Positions 1 to 9,241 of a DNA stretch of 64,000 nucleotides are shown piece by piece. The translations under genes were made by a program, and so were the position numbers. The notes under the pieces are model-generated. The model searched no databases. It was not told the DNA's origin and saw only the letters and a list, made by a program, of their open reading frames with translations. Within the stretch, counting starts at the first letter, position 1. Each line of letters starts with the position of its first letter. This DNA comes from Gallibacterium faecale (GTDB lineage: Bacteria; Pseudomonadota; Gammaproteobacteria; Enterobacterales; Pasteurellaceae): the NCBI RefSeq assembly GCF_027920745.1, contig NZ_JAQIBB010000057.1, positions 1 to 64,000 of the forward strand, in the 5' to 3' direction.

Positions 1-1294
1 ATCTTACGATTGTACTTATAGCGTATAATGGCACATTAACTAACCAATCTTGTTCTCGATAATCTGCCATAGAAAATCGAACGGCTTGTTTAGGTTGGAA
101 TTGTTCTACATATACTTTCAAACTTTTTGCTTTTAAGTTTTCTTCAGCTTTTACTTCAATTGGGATAATATTTTGTTTCTGTTGTAAGATAAAATCTACT
201 TCTGCAGTGCCTCGTTCTGTTGCCCAATAGAAAATAGGATTTTCTTGGTTAGCCATAATTTGTTGTAAGACATATTGTTCAGTTAATGCTCCCTTAAATT
301 CACTAAAAATACGGTGACCTTCTAGTAAAGTACTTATATCCAAATAACTTTGTGCAGCCAATAATCCGACATCTAAACCAAATAATTTAAATGCATTATC
401 TTGATAAGTGGATAAAGGTAAATGCGGTTTTTTTATTCGTGGTATGGCATAAACTAAACCACTATCTTTTAGCCATTGAAGGGCAATTTCATAGTCTTTA
501 CTTCTTGCGCCTTTTTGTAATTGTGAATAAATAAATTTTTTATTTTCTTTTGCTAATTGTTCAGGAATCGCATTCCATACAGAGCGTACTTTTTGAATAG
601 TTTGTCCATCAATAATATGTTTAGAAAAATCTTGTTCATATGCTATTAATAGATTCCGTTGAACTAGTCTAACATCTTCAAAATTTTTACTATTTATAAA
701 TGTTTGTATTGCTTCTGGCATTCCCCCAATAAAATAATACTGGCGTAGTAAATCAATATAAGAAGATTTCATTGCAGAAATTAGAGGCCAGTCTTGTAAT
801 TCTAATAGTTGTACTAATTCGTTTTGGCCTATTGCGTGTAAAAACTCAGAAAAATCCATTGGGTACATGGATAGGAAATCAACTTTACCTACAGGAAAGG
901 AGGTCTGGTGATGTAATGATACGCCGAGTAAGGAACCTGCTGCAATAATATAAAATTGTGGGGCCTTTTCATAAAAGTATTTTAGGGCAGATAACGCTTG
1001 TGGTACTTCTTGAATCTCGTCAAAAATAAGTAGAGTATTTTCTGCCTGAATATCTACTCCACTTTCAATTTTGAGGCCTAAAATTAGACGGTTAATATCA
1101 TAATCACCAGAAAATAGTGATTTCATGCGAGGATTATTCTCAAAGTTAATATAGGCATATTTATTAAAAAAATTTTTACCAAAATATTTCATAATCCAAG
1201 TTTTACCAACTTGTCTAGCACCTTGAATAATTAAAGGTTTGCGTTGAACTTTTGCTTTCCAATGTTCTAGTGATTTAAGGATTTTTCGTTGCAT
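1..1294 (-). CDS. AAA-family ATP-binding protein with DUF4143-like C-terminus (3' end outside window)
   Basis: I translated this open frame from an ATG at 1294; it leaves the window without a stop, so the C-terminus is missing. Walker A is GARQVGKT (about residues 25-32) and Walker B is LLIFDE (about 88-93). Near the visible end, DFILQQ...IPIEVKAEE is a D...E-x-K pattern like the nuclease-like end of AAA_14/DUF4143 proteins. That family is widespread and strain-variable; its substrate is generally unknown and some members have been linked to toxin or mobile loci. It is transcribed away from lnt. Two palindromes lie directly upstream, so autoregulation is possible. Family is confident, cellular role unknown. 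Confidence 0.85.
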   Translation of the reverse strand, partial: MQRKILKSLEHWKAKVQRKPLIIQGARQVGKTWIMKYFGKNFFNKYAYINFENNPRMKSLFSGDYDINRLILGLKIESGVDIQAENTLLIFDEIQEVPQALSALKYFYEKAPQFYIIAAGSLLGVSLHHQTSFPVGKVDFLSMYPMDFSEFLHAIGQNELVQLLELQDWPLISAMKSSYIDLLRQYYFIGGMPEAIQTFINSKNFEDVRLVQRNLLIAYEQDFSKHIIDGQTIQKVRSVWNAIPEQLAKENKKFIYSQLQKGARSKDYEIALQWLKDSGLVYAIPRIKKPHLPLSTYQDNAFKLFGLDVGLLAAQSYLDISTLLEGHRIFSEFKGALTEQYVLQQIMANQENPIFYWATERGTAEVDFILQQKQNIIPIEVKAEENLKAKSLKVYVEQFQPKQAVRFSMADYREQDWLVNVPLYAISTIVR

Positions 1295-1340
1295 ACAGTA
1301 AAGTGATTGAGAAATTTTATTTATCTTATATAGAAGAATA

Positions 1341-1425
1341 CATTTTTTCAAATGAAAAAATGGTAAAAATCTCATTTTTTCAAACTAAAAAATGATAAAA
1401 GTCCACACTTTTTCAAATGAATTGC
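1341..1425. promoter_or_regulatory. Tandem AT-rich palindromes upstream of the ATPase gene
   Basis: Two near-identical 22-bp palindromes of the form CATTTTTTCA-AA-(x)-AAAAAATG lie at 1341-1362 and 1373-1394. They are 32 bp apart, about three helical turns, and a half copy (TTTTTCAAATGAA) lies at about 1409-1421. They sit between the ATPase start and the lnt terminator, where an operator for the minus-strand gene would be. No matching regulator is visible in the window. Confidence 0.45.
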
Positions 1426-1437
1426 TGAAAATAAAAC

Positions 1438-1466
1438 AAAAAAAGCCAACATTGTTGGCTTTTGTC
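1438..1466 (-). terminator. Rho-independent terminator after lnt
   Basis: A 9-bp stem AAAGCCAAC / GTTGGCTTT (1442-1450, 1454-1462) with a 3-nt loop is followed on the minus strand by a T-rich tail. It lies just past the lnt stop. Confidence 0.85.
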
Positions 1467-1480
1467 TTTATATTACTGTT

Positions 1481-3037
1481 CTATTCCTTATTGTTTGGAT
1501 GTTGAACCTTCCTCAACAACACCTTTCCTGCAAAACTGACTAGTAGATGTAGGACTAACAATATAATCGAAAGTAGATAAAGTGGTGTGTTACCAAAAAC
1601 AGAGAATGGTGTTTTACCAATCGTTTGGTAAATTTTTGCGGTTAAAGTGGTTGGTTTAAATTGAGGGGCTTGGCTAATAATTTTCCCGTGAGCATCAATA
1701 AATGCGGTTACGCCTGTGTTGGTATCACGAATAAGCGGTTTGCCTAATTCTAGAGCACGCATTCTTGCCATTTGGAAATGTTGCCAAGGTCCAATAGAGG
1801 TACCAAACCAGGCATCATTAGAAACAGTTAAAATAAAATCACTATTATTTTGGACGTTATGTTGAACTTGACGATCAAAGATAATTTCATAACAAATTGC
1901 ATTAGCAAAATTAGCGCCTTTAACCGTAAGTGGTGCTTGGGTGTAGCTACCTTCGCTCATATCCGAGAATGGAATATTGAACAGCTCTTTTACAAATGGT
2001 AAGGGAATATATTCCCCAAATGGCACCAAATGATGTTTTAAATAGCGTGGTGCAGAATCAATGGTATAAGGTTGTTCTGGGTTTAATGCAATTAGAGAGT
2101 TAAATAATTGATCAGTATTAGGTTTTTGGTAAATTGTGCCTAATAAAATAGCGGTATTTGATTGTTGAGAAAAACGAGAGAGCATTGCAATATAAGGCTC
2201 AAGCTGATTCTCTAATAGTGGTAATACGGATTCAGGCAGAATAATAATATCGCTTTTACCTAAATGGGGTTCGAGCAGGTTTTTGTGAATATCGAGTGAC
2301 TGATAAATATAGTCAGGATCCCACTTATATTGCTGTTCGATATTGCCTTGTACCAAAGTGATGGTAAGTGGTTTTTCTGCCGTATTCTGTTTGATAAAGC
2401 TAATCTGCTGGCTGTAATAACTTAACGCGATAAGGACAATTGCGAGTAAACTTTGTGAACTGATCAGTAATAGATGACGAGGCTGTTTACTAAATAGGCT
2501 ATCAATCACATTCAAAACCAATGCAGATAGCCATATCATCACAAACGTAATGCCTTGTACCCCAAAGAAAGGGGCAATACCTGCAAAGAAAGTATCAATT
2601 TGGGTATAACCAAATTGTAGCCAAGGAAAACCAGAAAATAGCCAGCCACGCAAAAACTCAGTGAAAGTCCATAAAATCGCAAAAAGGATAGATTGGCTAA
2701 TGTGTAACTTGCGGATTAAGTAAGTAAATACGGTAGGGAAAAGAGCAAGATAGGCCGCAAGCAGGACAACTAAAATATAGGCCACAGGTAATGATAATCC
2801 ACCGAATTGGCTAATACTAATATGAATCCAATTTAGTCCAAAGGTAAAGTAGCTTAATCCCCATAAAAAAGCAGAAAGTAAGGCTTGTTTAGTCGTTTTA
2901 CTGTATTTGATACAGGCAAGCAGAATAAACAATGAGATAAAGGCTAAAAAGCTGTAATTGAAAGGGGCGTAGGCAAATACCCCGAGAATTCCACCTAAAA
3001 TCGAGAATAAAGGGAATAAATATTGTGGCATAGACAT
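1481..3037 (-). CDS. lnt: Apolipoprotein N-acyltransferase
   Basis: Lnt transfers the third acyl chain from phospholipid to the N-terminal cysteine of apolipoproteins in the inner membrane, the last step of lipoprotein maturation. The protein is 518 aa, the usual length. Several hydrophobic helices fill about residues 5-210, followed by a periplasmic nitrilase-like domain. The Glu-Lys-Cys triad is visible as LPES (E269), LKHHLVPFGEY (K334) and AICYE (C382), and a final TM helix lies near the C-terminus. It follows corC by about 57 bp in the same direction, as in many gammaproteobacteria. An alternative start lies two codons in (MPQ). Confidence 0.96.
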   Translation of the reverse strand: MSMPQYLFPLFSILGGILGVFAYAPFNYSFLAFISLFILLACIKYSKTTKQALLSAFLWGLSYFTFGLNWIHISISQFGGLSLPVAYILVVLLAAYLALFPTVFTYLIRKLHISQSILFAILWTFTEFLRGWLFSGFPWLQFGYTQIDTFFAGIAPFFGVQGITFVMIWLSALVLNVIDSLFSKQPRHLLLISSQSLLAIVLIALSYYSQQISFIKQNTAEKPLTITLVQGNIEQQYKWDPDYIYQSLDIHKNLLEPHLGKSDIIILPESVLPLLENQLEPYIAMLSRFSQQSNTAILLGTIYQKPNTDQLFNSLIALNPEQPYTIDSAPRYLKHHLVPFGEYIPLPFVKELFNIPFSDMSEGSYTQAPLTVKGANFANAICYEIIFDRQVQHNVQNNSDFILTVSNDAWFGTSIGPWQHFQMARMRALELGKPLIRDTNTGVTAFIDAHGKIISQAPQFKPTTLTAKIYQTIGKTPFSVFGNTPLYLLSIILLVLHLLVSFAGKVLLRKVQHPNNKE

Positions 3038-3094
3038 ACTCTTATAATAAAACGGACATAATGTCCGTTTTTCATGATTAAATTTTGGTAAAAA

Positions 3095-3991
3095 CTAAAC
3101 TTCTTCCGTAATATTCTGCTGTTCCATTTTTTCAATTTGTTCATCAGGAATGACTACTCGTAGTTGAATAATACGACGGCTGTCAGCAGAAGTGATTTTA
3201 AATTCAATATTATCTAATTGAATGGTTTCACCACGAGTTGGTAAATAACCAAAGGCTTGCATAATGACACCGCCAATGGTATCTACCTCTTCACCAGTAA
3301 ATCCAGTGGCAAAGTAGTGATTAAAATCATCAATATCAGTTAAGGCTTGTACGGCATAAGTATGTTTAGAAAGTTGGCGAATATCTTCAACATCTTCCTC
3401 ATCAAACTCATCTTCAATATCGCCCACAATTTGTTCCAAAATATCTTCAATCGTAACTAGACCGGAGATCGAACCAAATTCATCGACAACAATCGCCATA
3501 TGAAAACGTTCTGAACGGAACTCTTTTAACATTCTATCGACACGTTTACTTTCAGGAATAATGACAGCAGGACGCAATACTTCGTGAATGGAAAACTCTT
3601 CAGAATCTGGGCGTAAATATTTGAGTAAATCTTTTGCCAATAACAGCCCGATGACATTATCACGTTCATCTGCAATAACAGGGAATCGCGAGTGAGCAGA
3701 ATCAATGATTACATCTAAACACTCAGATAAGCTTTGCTCAGCATTGATAAATACAATTTGTGAGCGGGGAATCATAATATCTCGTACACGTAATTCAGAA
3801 ATTTCGATCACGCCTTCAATCATTTGTCGTGTTTCTTGATTGATAATTTCGTTTTGCTCTGAATCACGAATGGTTTCAACTAATTCCTCACGATTTTTTG
3901 GTTCTGCTGGGAAAAAATTATTTAACAACGATTGAAAAAAATTCTTTTTCGAATTGGATTCTGTTGAATTTGTCGAATGTTCTTCACTCAT
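3095..3991 (-). CDS. corC: CorC/YbeX family CBS-domain protein
   Basis: 298 aa. A polar N-terminus and a short linker lead into two CBS motifs (about residues 75-190, including RDIMIPRSQI and FGSISGLVTIEDILEQIVGDIEDE). A CorC_HlyC domain (about 205-285) follows. Family members are tied to Mg/Co efflux or membrane integrity, and the E. coli homologue ybeX also lies next to lnt. This soluble form lacks the DUF21 membrane domain of larger relatives. It is probably co-transcribed with lnt. Confidence 0.93.
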   Translation of the reverse strand: MSEEHSTNSTESNSKKNFFQSLLNNFFPAEPKNREELVETIRDSEQNEIINQETRQMIEGVIEISELRVRDIMIPRSQIVFINAEQSLSECLDVIIDSAHSRFPVIADERDNVIGLLLAKDLLKYLRPDSEEFSIHEVLRPAVIIPESKRVDRMLKEFRSERFHMAIVVDEFGSISGLVTIEDILEQIVGDIEDEFDEEDVEDIRQLSKHTYAVQALTDIDDFNHYFATGFTGEEVDTIGGVIMQAFGYLPTRGETIQLDNIEFKITSADSRRIIQLRVVIPDEQIEKMEQQNITEEV

Positions 3992-4071
3992 GACGATTTA
4001 TTGATTACTCCAAGATAATTAAACGTTGTAAAGCTATCACATTTACCTATTTTTTGCTAGATAACGATTTA

Positions 4072-5280
4072 TTATTTCGCAAACTCAGTCAAGGTTTTTG
4101 CAAATTTGGCTAAACCTTCTTCTAATTCTGGCACTGAAATATTTAATGCTGGTGCTAAACGGACTACATTTGGGCCAGCTACTAATAACATCAAGCCAAA
4201 TTGATTAGCAAGATGACAAAAATCCATTGCTTTGCCATGATATTTTTCAATCAATTCTGCACCAATTAACAATCCTTCACCACGAATTTGACTGAAAATC
4301 GGTGTTTGCTGATTAAATTGTGCGATGGTTTGTTTAATCAATTCACTTTTAGCACGAACTTGTTGTAAGAAAGTTTCATCAGAAATAATATCAACGGCTT
4401 TCTTAGCGACTGCACAAGCTAGAGGATTCCCACCGAATGTTGTACCATGCACGCCAGGTTTAAAACTTGCTGCAATTTTGTGGGTTGTCATCATTGCCCC
4501 AATAGGAAAACCATTTGCTAAAGCTTTAGCACTGGTCAAAATATCTGGGATCACATTATATTTCATATAGGTATAGAAATAGCCTGTACGGCCTACACCA
4601 GTTTGTACTTCATCAAAAATTAATAATGCTTGATGTTGATCGCAGAGTTGACGTAATCCTTGTAAAAATTCTGGTGTTGCAGGCAATATGCCACTTTCGC
4701 CTTGGATTGGTTCAACAATAATTGCACAAGTATGATCATCAATTACCGCTTTTACTGCGTCTAAATCATTGAAAGGGACGTGGATAATATCGGCTGGTTT
4801 TGGACCAAAGCCATCGGAATATTTGGCTTGTCCACCAACACTGACAGTAAATAACGTACGGCCATGGAAACTTTGTTTAAATGAGATGATTTTACTTTTT
4901 TGATATCCAAAGTGATCAACCGCATAACGGCGAGCTAATTTTAAAGCGGCTTCGTTAGCTTCTGCACCAGAGTTCACAAACATCACTCGTTCAGCAAATG
5001 TTTTTTCAACTAATGTTTTAGCTAATGCAATCGTTGGTTCACTGGTAAACCAGTTACTAGAATGCCAGAGTGTAGCGCCTTGTTGTTGCAATACTTCGAG
5101 CAGTTCGTCTGGGCAATGTCCTAAAGCATTAACTGCGATACCGCCAGTTAAATCAATATATTCTTTGCCTTGCTGATCCCAAACTCGACTGTCTTTACCT
5201 TTTACAGGAATAAAATCTGCTGGAGAATAGTTTTGTACTAAATATTGATCAAAGTCGCTACGTGTAATTTGTTGTGTCAT
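4072..5280 (-). CDS. argD: Acetylornithine/succinyldiaminopimelate aminotransferase family protein
   Basis: 402 aa fold-type I PLP aminotransferase of subgroup III. The PLP aspartate lies in IFDEVQTG (D223) and the Schiff-base lysine in LTSAKALANG (K252). The GNPLACAVA and HGTTFGGN motifs are typical of ArgD/AstC. It would convert N-acetylglutamate semialdehyde to acetylornithine and may also serve lysine synthesis. The gene stands alone with about 200 bp upstream. A 14-bp ARG-box-like sequence (TGCAT-AAAA-ATTCA, 5469-5482) is only a weak hint of ArgR control. Separating ArgD from AstC needs a phylogeny. Confidence 0.9.
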   Translation of the reverse strand: MTQQITRSDFDQYLVQNYSPADFIPVKGKDSRVWDQQGKEYIDLTGGIAVNALGHCPDELLEVLQQQGATLWHSSNWFTSEPTIALAKTLVEKTFAERVMFVNSGAEANEAALKLARRYAVDHFGYQKSKIISFKQSFHGRTLFTVSVGGQAKYSDGFGPKPADIIHVPFNDLDAVKAVIDDHTCAIIVEPIQGESGILPATPEFLQGLRQLCDQHQALLIFDEVQTGVGRTGYFYTYMKYNVIPDILTSAKALANGFPIGAMMTTHKIAASFKPGVHGTTFGGNPLACAVAKKAVDIISDETFLQQVRAKSELIKQTIAQFNQQTPIFSQIRGEGLLIGAELIEKYHGKAMDFCHLANQFGLMLLVAGPNVVRLAPALNISVPELEEGLAKFAKTLTEFAK

Positions 5281-5360
5281 AGTATTGCCTCAAATTCCTG
5301 ATAAATTATCGATTGAATGATGCATTTATTGTCTATTACTGGGAGTGTTGTATTTGCTAC

Positions 5361-5392
5361 AGAAAAATACCCCATTCTGCAACAGAAGGGGT
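5361..5392 (-). terminator. Terminator downstream of tldD
   Basis: The stem ACCCC(A)TTCTG / CAGAAGGGGT (about 5369-5392) with a 3-nt loop is followed on the minus strand by ATTTTT. It sits about 90 bp beyond the tldD stop. Confidence 0.75.
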
Positions 5393-5484
5393 AAAGAACA
5401 TAAATGCATTTACTTTGTTGTAAAAACTGAAATAAGCATACGACTGATTGCATATATAGTCAATAAAATGCATAAAAATTCATT

Positions 5485-6948
5485 TTAGTTGGTGCCACCT
5501 ACAGTAATTTTTTCAATTTTTAATGCAGGTTGACCAACACCAACAGGAACACTTTGCCCTTGTTTACCGCAAACGCCGATGCCATGATCGATTTCTAATT
5601 GATTCGCTACCATAGAAATATTTTGCATAACTTCAATACCACTGCCGATTAATGTTGCGCCTTTTATCGGTTTGGTGATTTTTCCTTTTTCAATGAGATA
5701 GGCTTCAGAAGTAGAAAACACAAATTTACCCGATGTAATATCAACTTGCCCACCACCAAAATGAGGGGCATACACGCCATAATCTACAGACGCAATTAAG
5801 TCTTCAAATTGGCTTTCCCCTGGCAGCATATAGGTATTTGTCATACGAGGCATTGGCAGATGAGCGTAAGATTCACGGCGTGCATTACCTGTTGGCTGCA
5901 TTCCCATTAATCGAGCATTTAACTTATCTTGCATATAGCCTTGTAATACGCCATCTTTAATTAACACATTATATTGTCCAGGAACACCTTCATCATCGAC
6001 GGTTAATGAACCTCGGCGATCTGGGAGTGTGCCATCATCAACAATCGTACAGAGTGGAGAAGTGACGAGTTCACCGATTTTGCCACTAAAAATAGAAGAT
6101 TGTTTGCGATTAAAATCACCTTCTAAACCATGACCGACAGCTTCGTGCAGTAATACACCTGGCCAGCCAGCTCCTAGAATAACAGGCATCATACCCGCTG
6201 GCGCCGCCACTGCACTTAGATTAACTAATGCCTGGCGTACTGCTTCTTTCGCAAAATAGACCGCACGTTGTTCACCCTGATATTGTTCAAAGAACCAGGT
6301 TAAACTTCTGCGTCCACCCACTCCCGCACTACCACGTTCACGCTTACCATCTTGTTCAGCTAAAACAGAGATTGATAAACGGATTAATGGACGAATATCA
6401 GCTGCTAATGTGCCGTCAGTGGCAGCAACTAACATTTCTTCATAGAGTGTGGATAAGCTTACAGAAACACGGGTAACACGAGGATCTTCAGCTCGTGCAA
6501 CCTGATCAACTAATCGTAATAATTCAATTTTCTTTTCTCGAGAAAGGGTATCGAGAGGATTAATTGCAGCATAACGCAGGGTTGGTTCAACAGGGGTAAA
6601 TCCTTGCGGTGTGAAAATAGATGCTGCTGGTTGTTTCGTTTGAGCAATGCCTTTTGCGGCTAATGCGCAATCTTGTAAAGCGGCAAAATTAATCACATCT
6701 GAATAGGCAAAACCAGTTTTTTCACCACTAATCGCACGAACACCAACACCCCGATCAATATGGAATCCCCCTTCTTTAATAATGCCATCTTCTAATGTCC
6801 AGACTTCATCCATCGAGGTTTGGAAAAAGAGATCAGCAAAATCAATTTGGCGATCAGAAAAAAGATTGAAGAGATTGGGTAATTGTTGAAGAGATAATTG
6901 ATTTGCTGCGAGTAAGTTGTCTGCAACTTGGTTAATGATTTTTTTCAT
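5485..6948 (-). CDS. tldD: Metalloprotease TldD
   Basis: 487 aa, full length for TldD. The zinc motif HEAVGH (268-273) lies in LLHEAVGHGLEGD and later glycine-rich strands match the family. TldD with TldE/PmbA forms a cytosolic protease that degrades unfolded peptides and trims microcin B17-type precursors. The partner pmbA is not in this window. The start ATG at 6948 has no strong SD, but the N-terminus aligns with the family length. Single gene with its own terminator. Confidence 0.96.
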   Translation of the reverse strand: MKKIINQVADNLLAANQLSLQQLPNLFNLFSDRQIDFADLFFQTSMDEVWTLEDGIIKEGGFHIDRGVGVRAISGEKTGFAYSDVINFAALQDCALAAKGIAQTKQPAASIFTPQGFTPVEPTLRYAAINPLDTLSREKKIELLRLVDQVARAEDPRVTRVSVSLSTLYEEMLVAATDGTLAADIRPLIRLSISVLAEQDGKRERGSAGVGGRRSLTWFFEQYQGEQRAVYFAKEAVRQALVNLSAVAAPAGMMPVILGAGWPGVLLHEAVGHGLEGDFNRKQSSIFSGKIGELVTSPLCTIVDDGTLPDRRGSLTVDDEGVPGQYNVLIKDGVLQGYMQDKLNARLMGMQPTGNARRESYAHLPMPRMTNTYMLPGESQFEDLIASVDYGVYAPHFGGGQVDITSGKFVFSTSEAYLIEKGKITKPIKGATLIGSGIEVMQNISMVANQLEIDHGIGVCGKQGQSVPVGVGQPALKIEKITVGGTN

Positions 6949-7188
6949 ATTGTTTTAAATAAATACGGCTATTGTTACAAAATGGATTAAATAAATTGAG
7001 AATAGGGAAATATTATATTCAGTTTGTCGTTAATGTCATTTAACTTAGGACTAATTTTATTAATTAAACGGTTTAACTTGTTCTTCTTCTCTCTTGCATC
7101 TGTTTGATTGGAATAAGAAACAGTAATGGTGATTAAATCTATTAACTATTGATCAAATGTGTATTGAGATTTTAGGTTTGATACAGGT

Positions 7189-7216
7189 TGAGATCGCCAA
7201 ATAATAGCGATCTCAC
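7189..7216. other. Stable hairpin between tldD and rng
   Basis: TGAGATCGC and GCGATCTCA form a perfect 9-bp stem in the 290-bp gap after rng. There is no T-tract on the minus side, so it is an imperfect candidate for the rng transcript end. I see no gene in 6,949-7,238. Confidence 0.4.
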
Positions 7217-7238
7217 TCGTTATTTTTCACTGGAGAAG

Positions 7239-8723
7239 TTACATTACCACAACATCAAACTGTTCTTGAGTGTAATAAGGTTCCATCTTAATTTGTACTT
7301 TCTTTCCAATAAAGACTTCTACTTCTGCGATTAATGCGTGAGTTTCTTCATTAATTAAATGCTCAGCAACAGCACGAGAAGCATAAACTAAGAATTGTTC
7401 GCTGGAATAGAGGTGGTGGACACGAATAATTTCGCGCGCAATTTCGTAACAAACAGTTTCCACACTTTTCACCCGTCCACGACCTTGACAGTTAGGACAC
7501 TCTTCACAGAGAACGTGTTCTAAACTTTCTCGAGTACGTTTACGAGTCATTTCTACTAATCCCAGTTGCGTAAAACCATTGACGGTAGTTTTTACACGAT
7601 CTTTCGCTAAAGCTTCTTTGAGAGATTGCAGGACTCGCTCTTGATGTTCTTCAAGCTGCATATCAATAAAATCAATAATGATAATACCGCCAAGATTACG
7701 TAACTGTAATTGATGGGCAATGGCTTGAGTCGCTTCAATATTGGTATTAAAAATGGTCTCTTCTAGGTTACGATGTCCAACAAAACCACCAGTATTAATA
7801 TCAATCGTTGTCATGGCTTCGGTTTGTTCAATAATTAAATAGCCACCAGATTTTAAATTTACCCGTTTATTTAAGGCTTTTTGGATACTCTCTTCGACGC
7901 CATATATATCAAAGAGTGGTTGTGGTCCAGTATAGACCGATAAACTTTGCGTTAATTGAGGCAGAAATTCTTCAATAAATTCCTTGACTTCTAAATAAAC
8001 TAATTTGGAGTCGATACGAATACTATCTAACGTCATACCCACGAAATCACGAATAATTCGTTGGGCAAGTGCAGGTTCAGCATAAAGCATAGCTGGTGCG
8101 GTGGAACGTACTTTACGTTCTAATACTTTACGCCATAAACGTTTTAAGAAGTCTGCATCTTGCTGTAACTCTTCGAGAGAAACATTTTCTGACGCAGTAC
8201 GAATAATAAAACCACCAAGTTCATCACAGAACGGCGTAACAAGTTCTTTTAACCTTGCTCTTTCTTCTTCGCTTTCAATTCGTTGTGACACACCAACATG
8301 GCTATTTTCAGGCATAAATACTAAGTAGCGAGAAGGCAGGGTAATATCGGTAGTTAAACGTGCCCCTTTTGTACCAAGAGGATCTTTCACCACTTGCACA
8401 ACAATGTCTTGTCCTTCACGGACTAATTCTGCAATATCTTTAACGACAAATTGCTTTTGTTCATTTTCATCAACGCATTCAGTATGTGAAACAATATCTG
8501 AAGCGTGTAAAAAAGCTGCTTTTTCTAAGCCAATATCCACGAATGCGGATTGCATCCCCGGCAATACTCTTGTGACACGACCTTTATAAATATTGCCAAC
8601 AATTCCCCGTTTTGTTTCCCGTTCAACGTGAACTTCACGTAAAATGCCCGCAGCAACGAGCGCAATCCTTGTTTCATTCGGGGTAACATTGACCAACAAC
8701 TCGACTTTGTTACCGTTTTCCAT
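7239..8723 (-). CDS. rng: Ribonuclease G
   Basis: 494 aa, the length of RNase G rather than RNase E. An N-terminal S1-type RNA-binding domain (about residues 35-125, GNIYKGRVTRVLPGMQSAFVDIG) precedes the RNase E/G catalytic core. The core includes TTIDINTGGFVGHRN and FIDMQLEEHQ with the acidic metal-binding residues. The Zn-link motif CEECPNCQGRG lies near residue 405. It processes the 5' end of 16S rRNA and trims mRNAs. In many relatives it lies in a maf-rng-tldD neighbourhood; here tldD is still adjacent. Confidence 0.96.
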   Translation of the reverse strand: MENGNKVELLVNVTPNETRIALVAAGILREVHVERETKRGIVGNIYKGRVTRVLPGMQSAFVDIGLEKAAFLHASDIVSHTECVDENEQKQFVVKDIAELVREGQDIVVQVVKDPLGTKGARLTTDITLPSRYLVFMPENSHVGVSQRIESEEERARLKELVTPFCDELGGFIIRTASENVSLEELQQDADFLKRLWRKVLERKVRSTAPAMLYAEPALAQRIIRDFVGMTLDSIRIDSKLVYLEVKEFIEEFLPQLTQSLSVYTGPQPLFDIYGVEESIQKALNKRVNLKSGGYLIIEQTEAMTTIDINTGGFVGHRNLEETIFNTNIEATQAIAHQLQLRNLGGIIIIDFIDMQLEEHQERVLQSLKEALAKDRVKTTVNGFTQLGLVEMTRKRTRESLEHVLCEECPNCQGRGRVKSVETVCYEIAREIIRVHHLYSSEQFLVYASRAVAEHLINEETHALIAEVEVFIGKKVQIKMEPYYTQEQFDVVVM

Positions 8724-8975
8724 GTTTATTATCCTAATAATATGACACTGTGCGTTAGTCTAACGAAATCGAAAATTAAATCCTAGAATATTTTGAGGTG
8801 TTCTACACAATCTTTGCTTAATATCATTTCTTGTGGTGATTATCCCACCAGTTGGTGGGAAGTGAGTTGGGTTGAGGTTGGAGATGAATAATGAAAAGAC
8901 TAGCTTTAGGGCAAGAACTAATGAGCCCATCCAATAAAGATTAAAATAGCCAAGAATCTATTTCATGATTGGTTT

Positions 8976-9140
8976 CTCTCTTTCATTTCATTGAAGAGTA
9001 AGAGTGAATATTACCTCATTACACGCTTAACTTTCCCATTCAAGATTGAAGAGCTAGGGGAATCTGAAGCAATTTGTAACTGATGGACAGTATTTATTTA
9101 AATCTCCCCAGCTCTCTTCATTTCATTGAAGAGGGAGATC
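8976..9140. repeat. Repeated, hairpin-rich sequence in the rng-metE gap
   Basis: The 518-bp gap 8,724-9,241 has no supported gene. It holds the repeat TTTCATTTCATTGAAGAG twice (about 8983-9000 and 9118-9134). It also has an inverted pair TTGAAGAGCTAGGGGA (9046-9061) / TCCCCAGCTCTCTTCA (9105-9120) and a further local hairpin at 9103-9140. It looks like an intergenic repetitive element or MITE remnant rather than a coding segment. Confidence 0.4.
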
Positions 9141-9205
9141 TATTATGGAATTATTTACACTCGAGTCAAAAGACGGGAAATAAAGTATTTTGTCATCAAA
9201 CTAAA

Positions 9206-9229
9206 AATCCCCACATAGGTGTGGGGATT
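9206..9229 (-). terminator. Terminator of metE
   Basis: AATCCCCACA / TGTGGGGATT (9206-9215, 9220-9229) forms a 10-bp stem with a 4-nt loop. It is just past the metE stop, with a short T-tract on the minus strand. Confidence 0.85.
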
Positions 9230-9241
9230 ACTTAACAAAAA

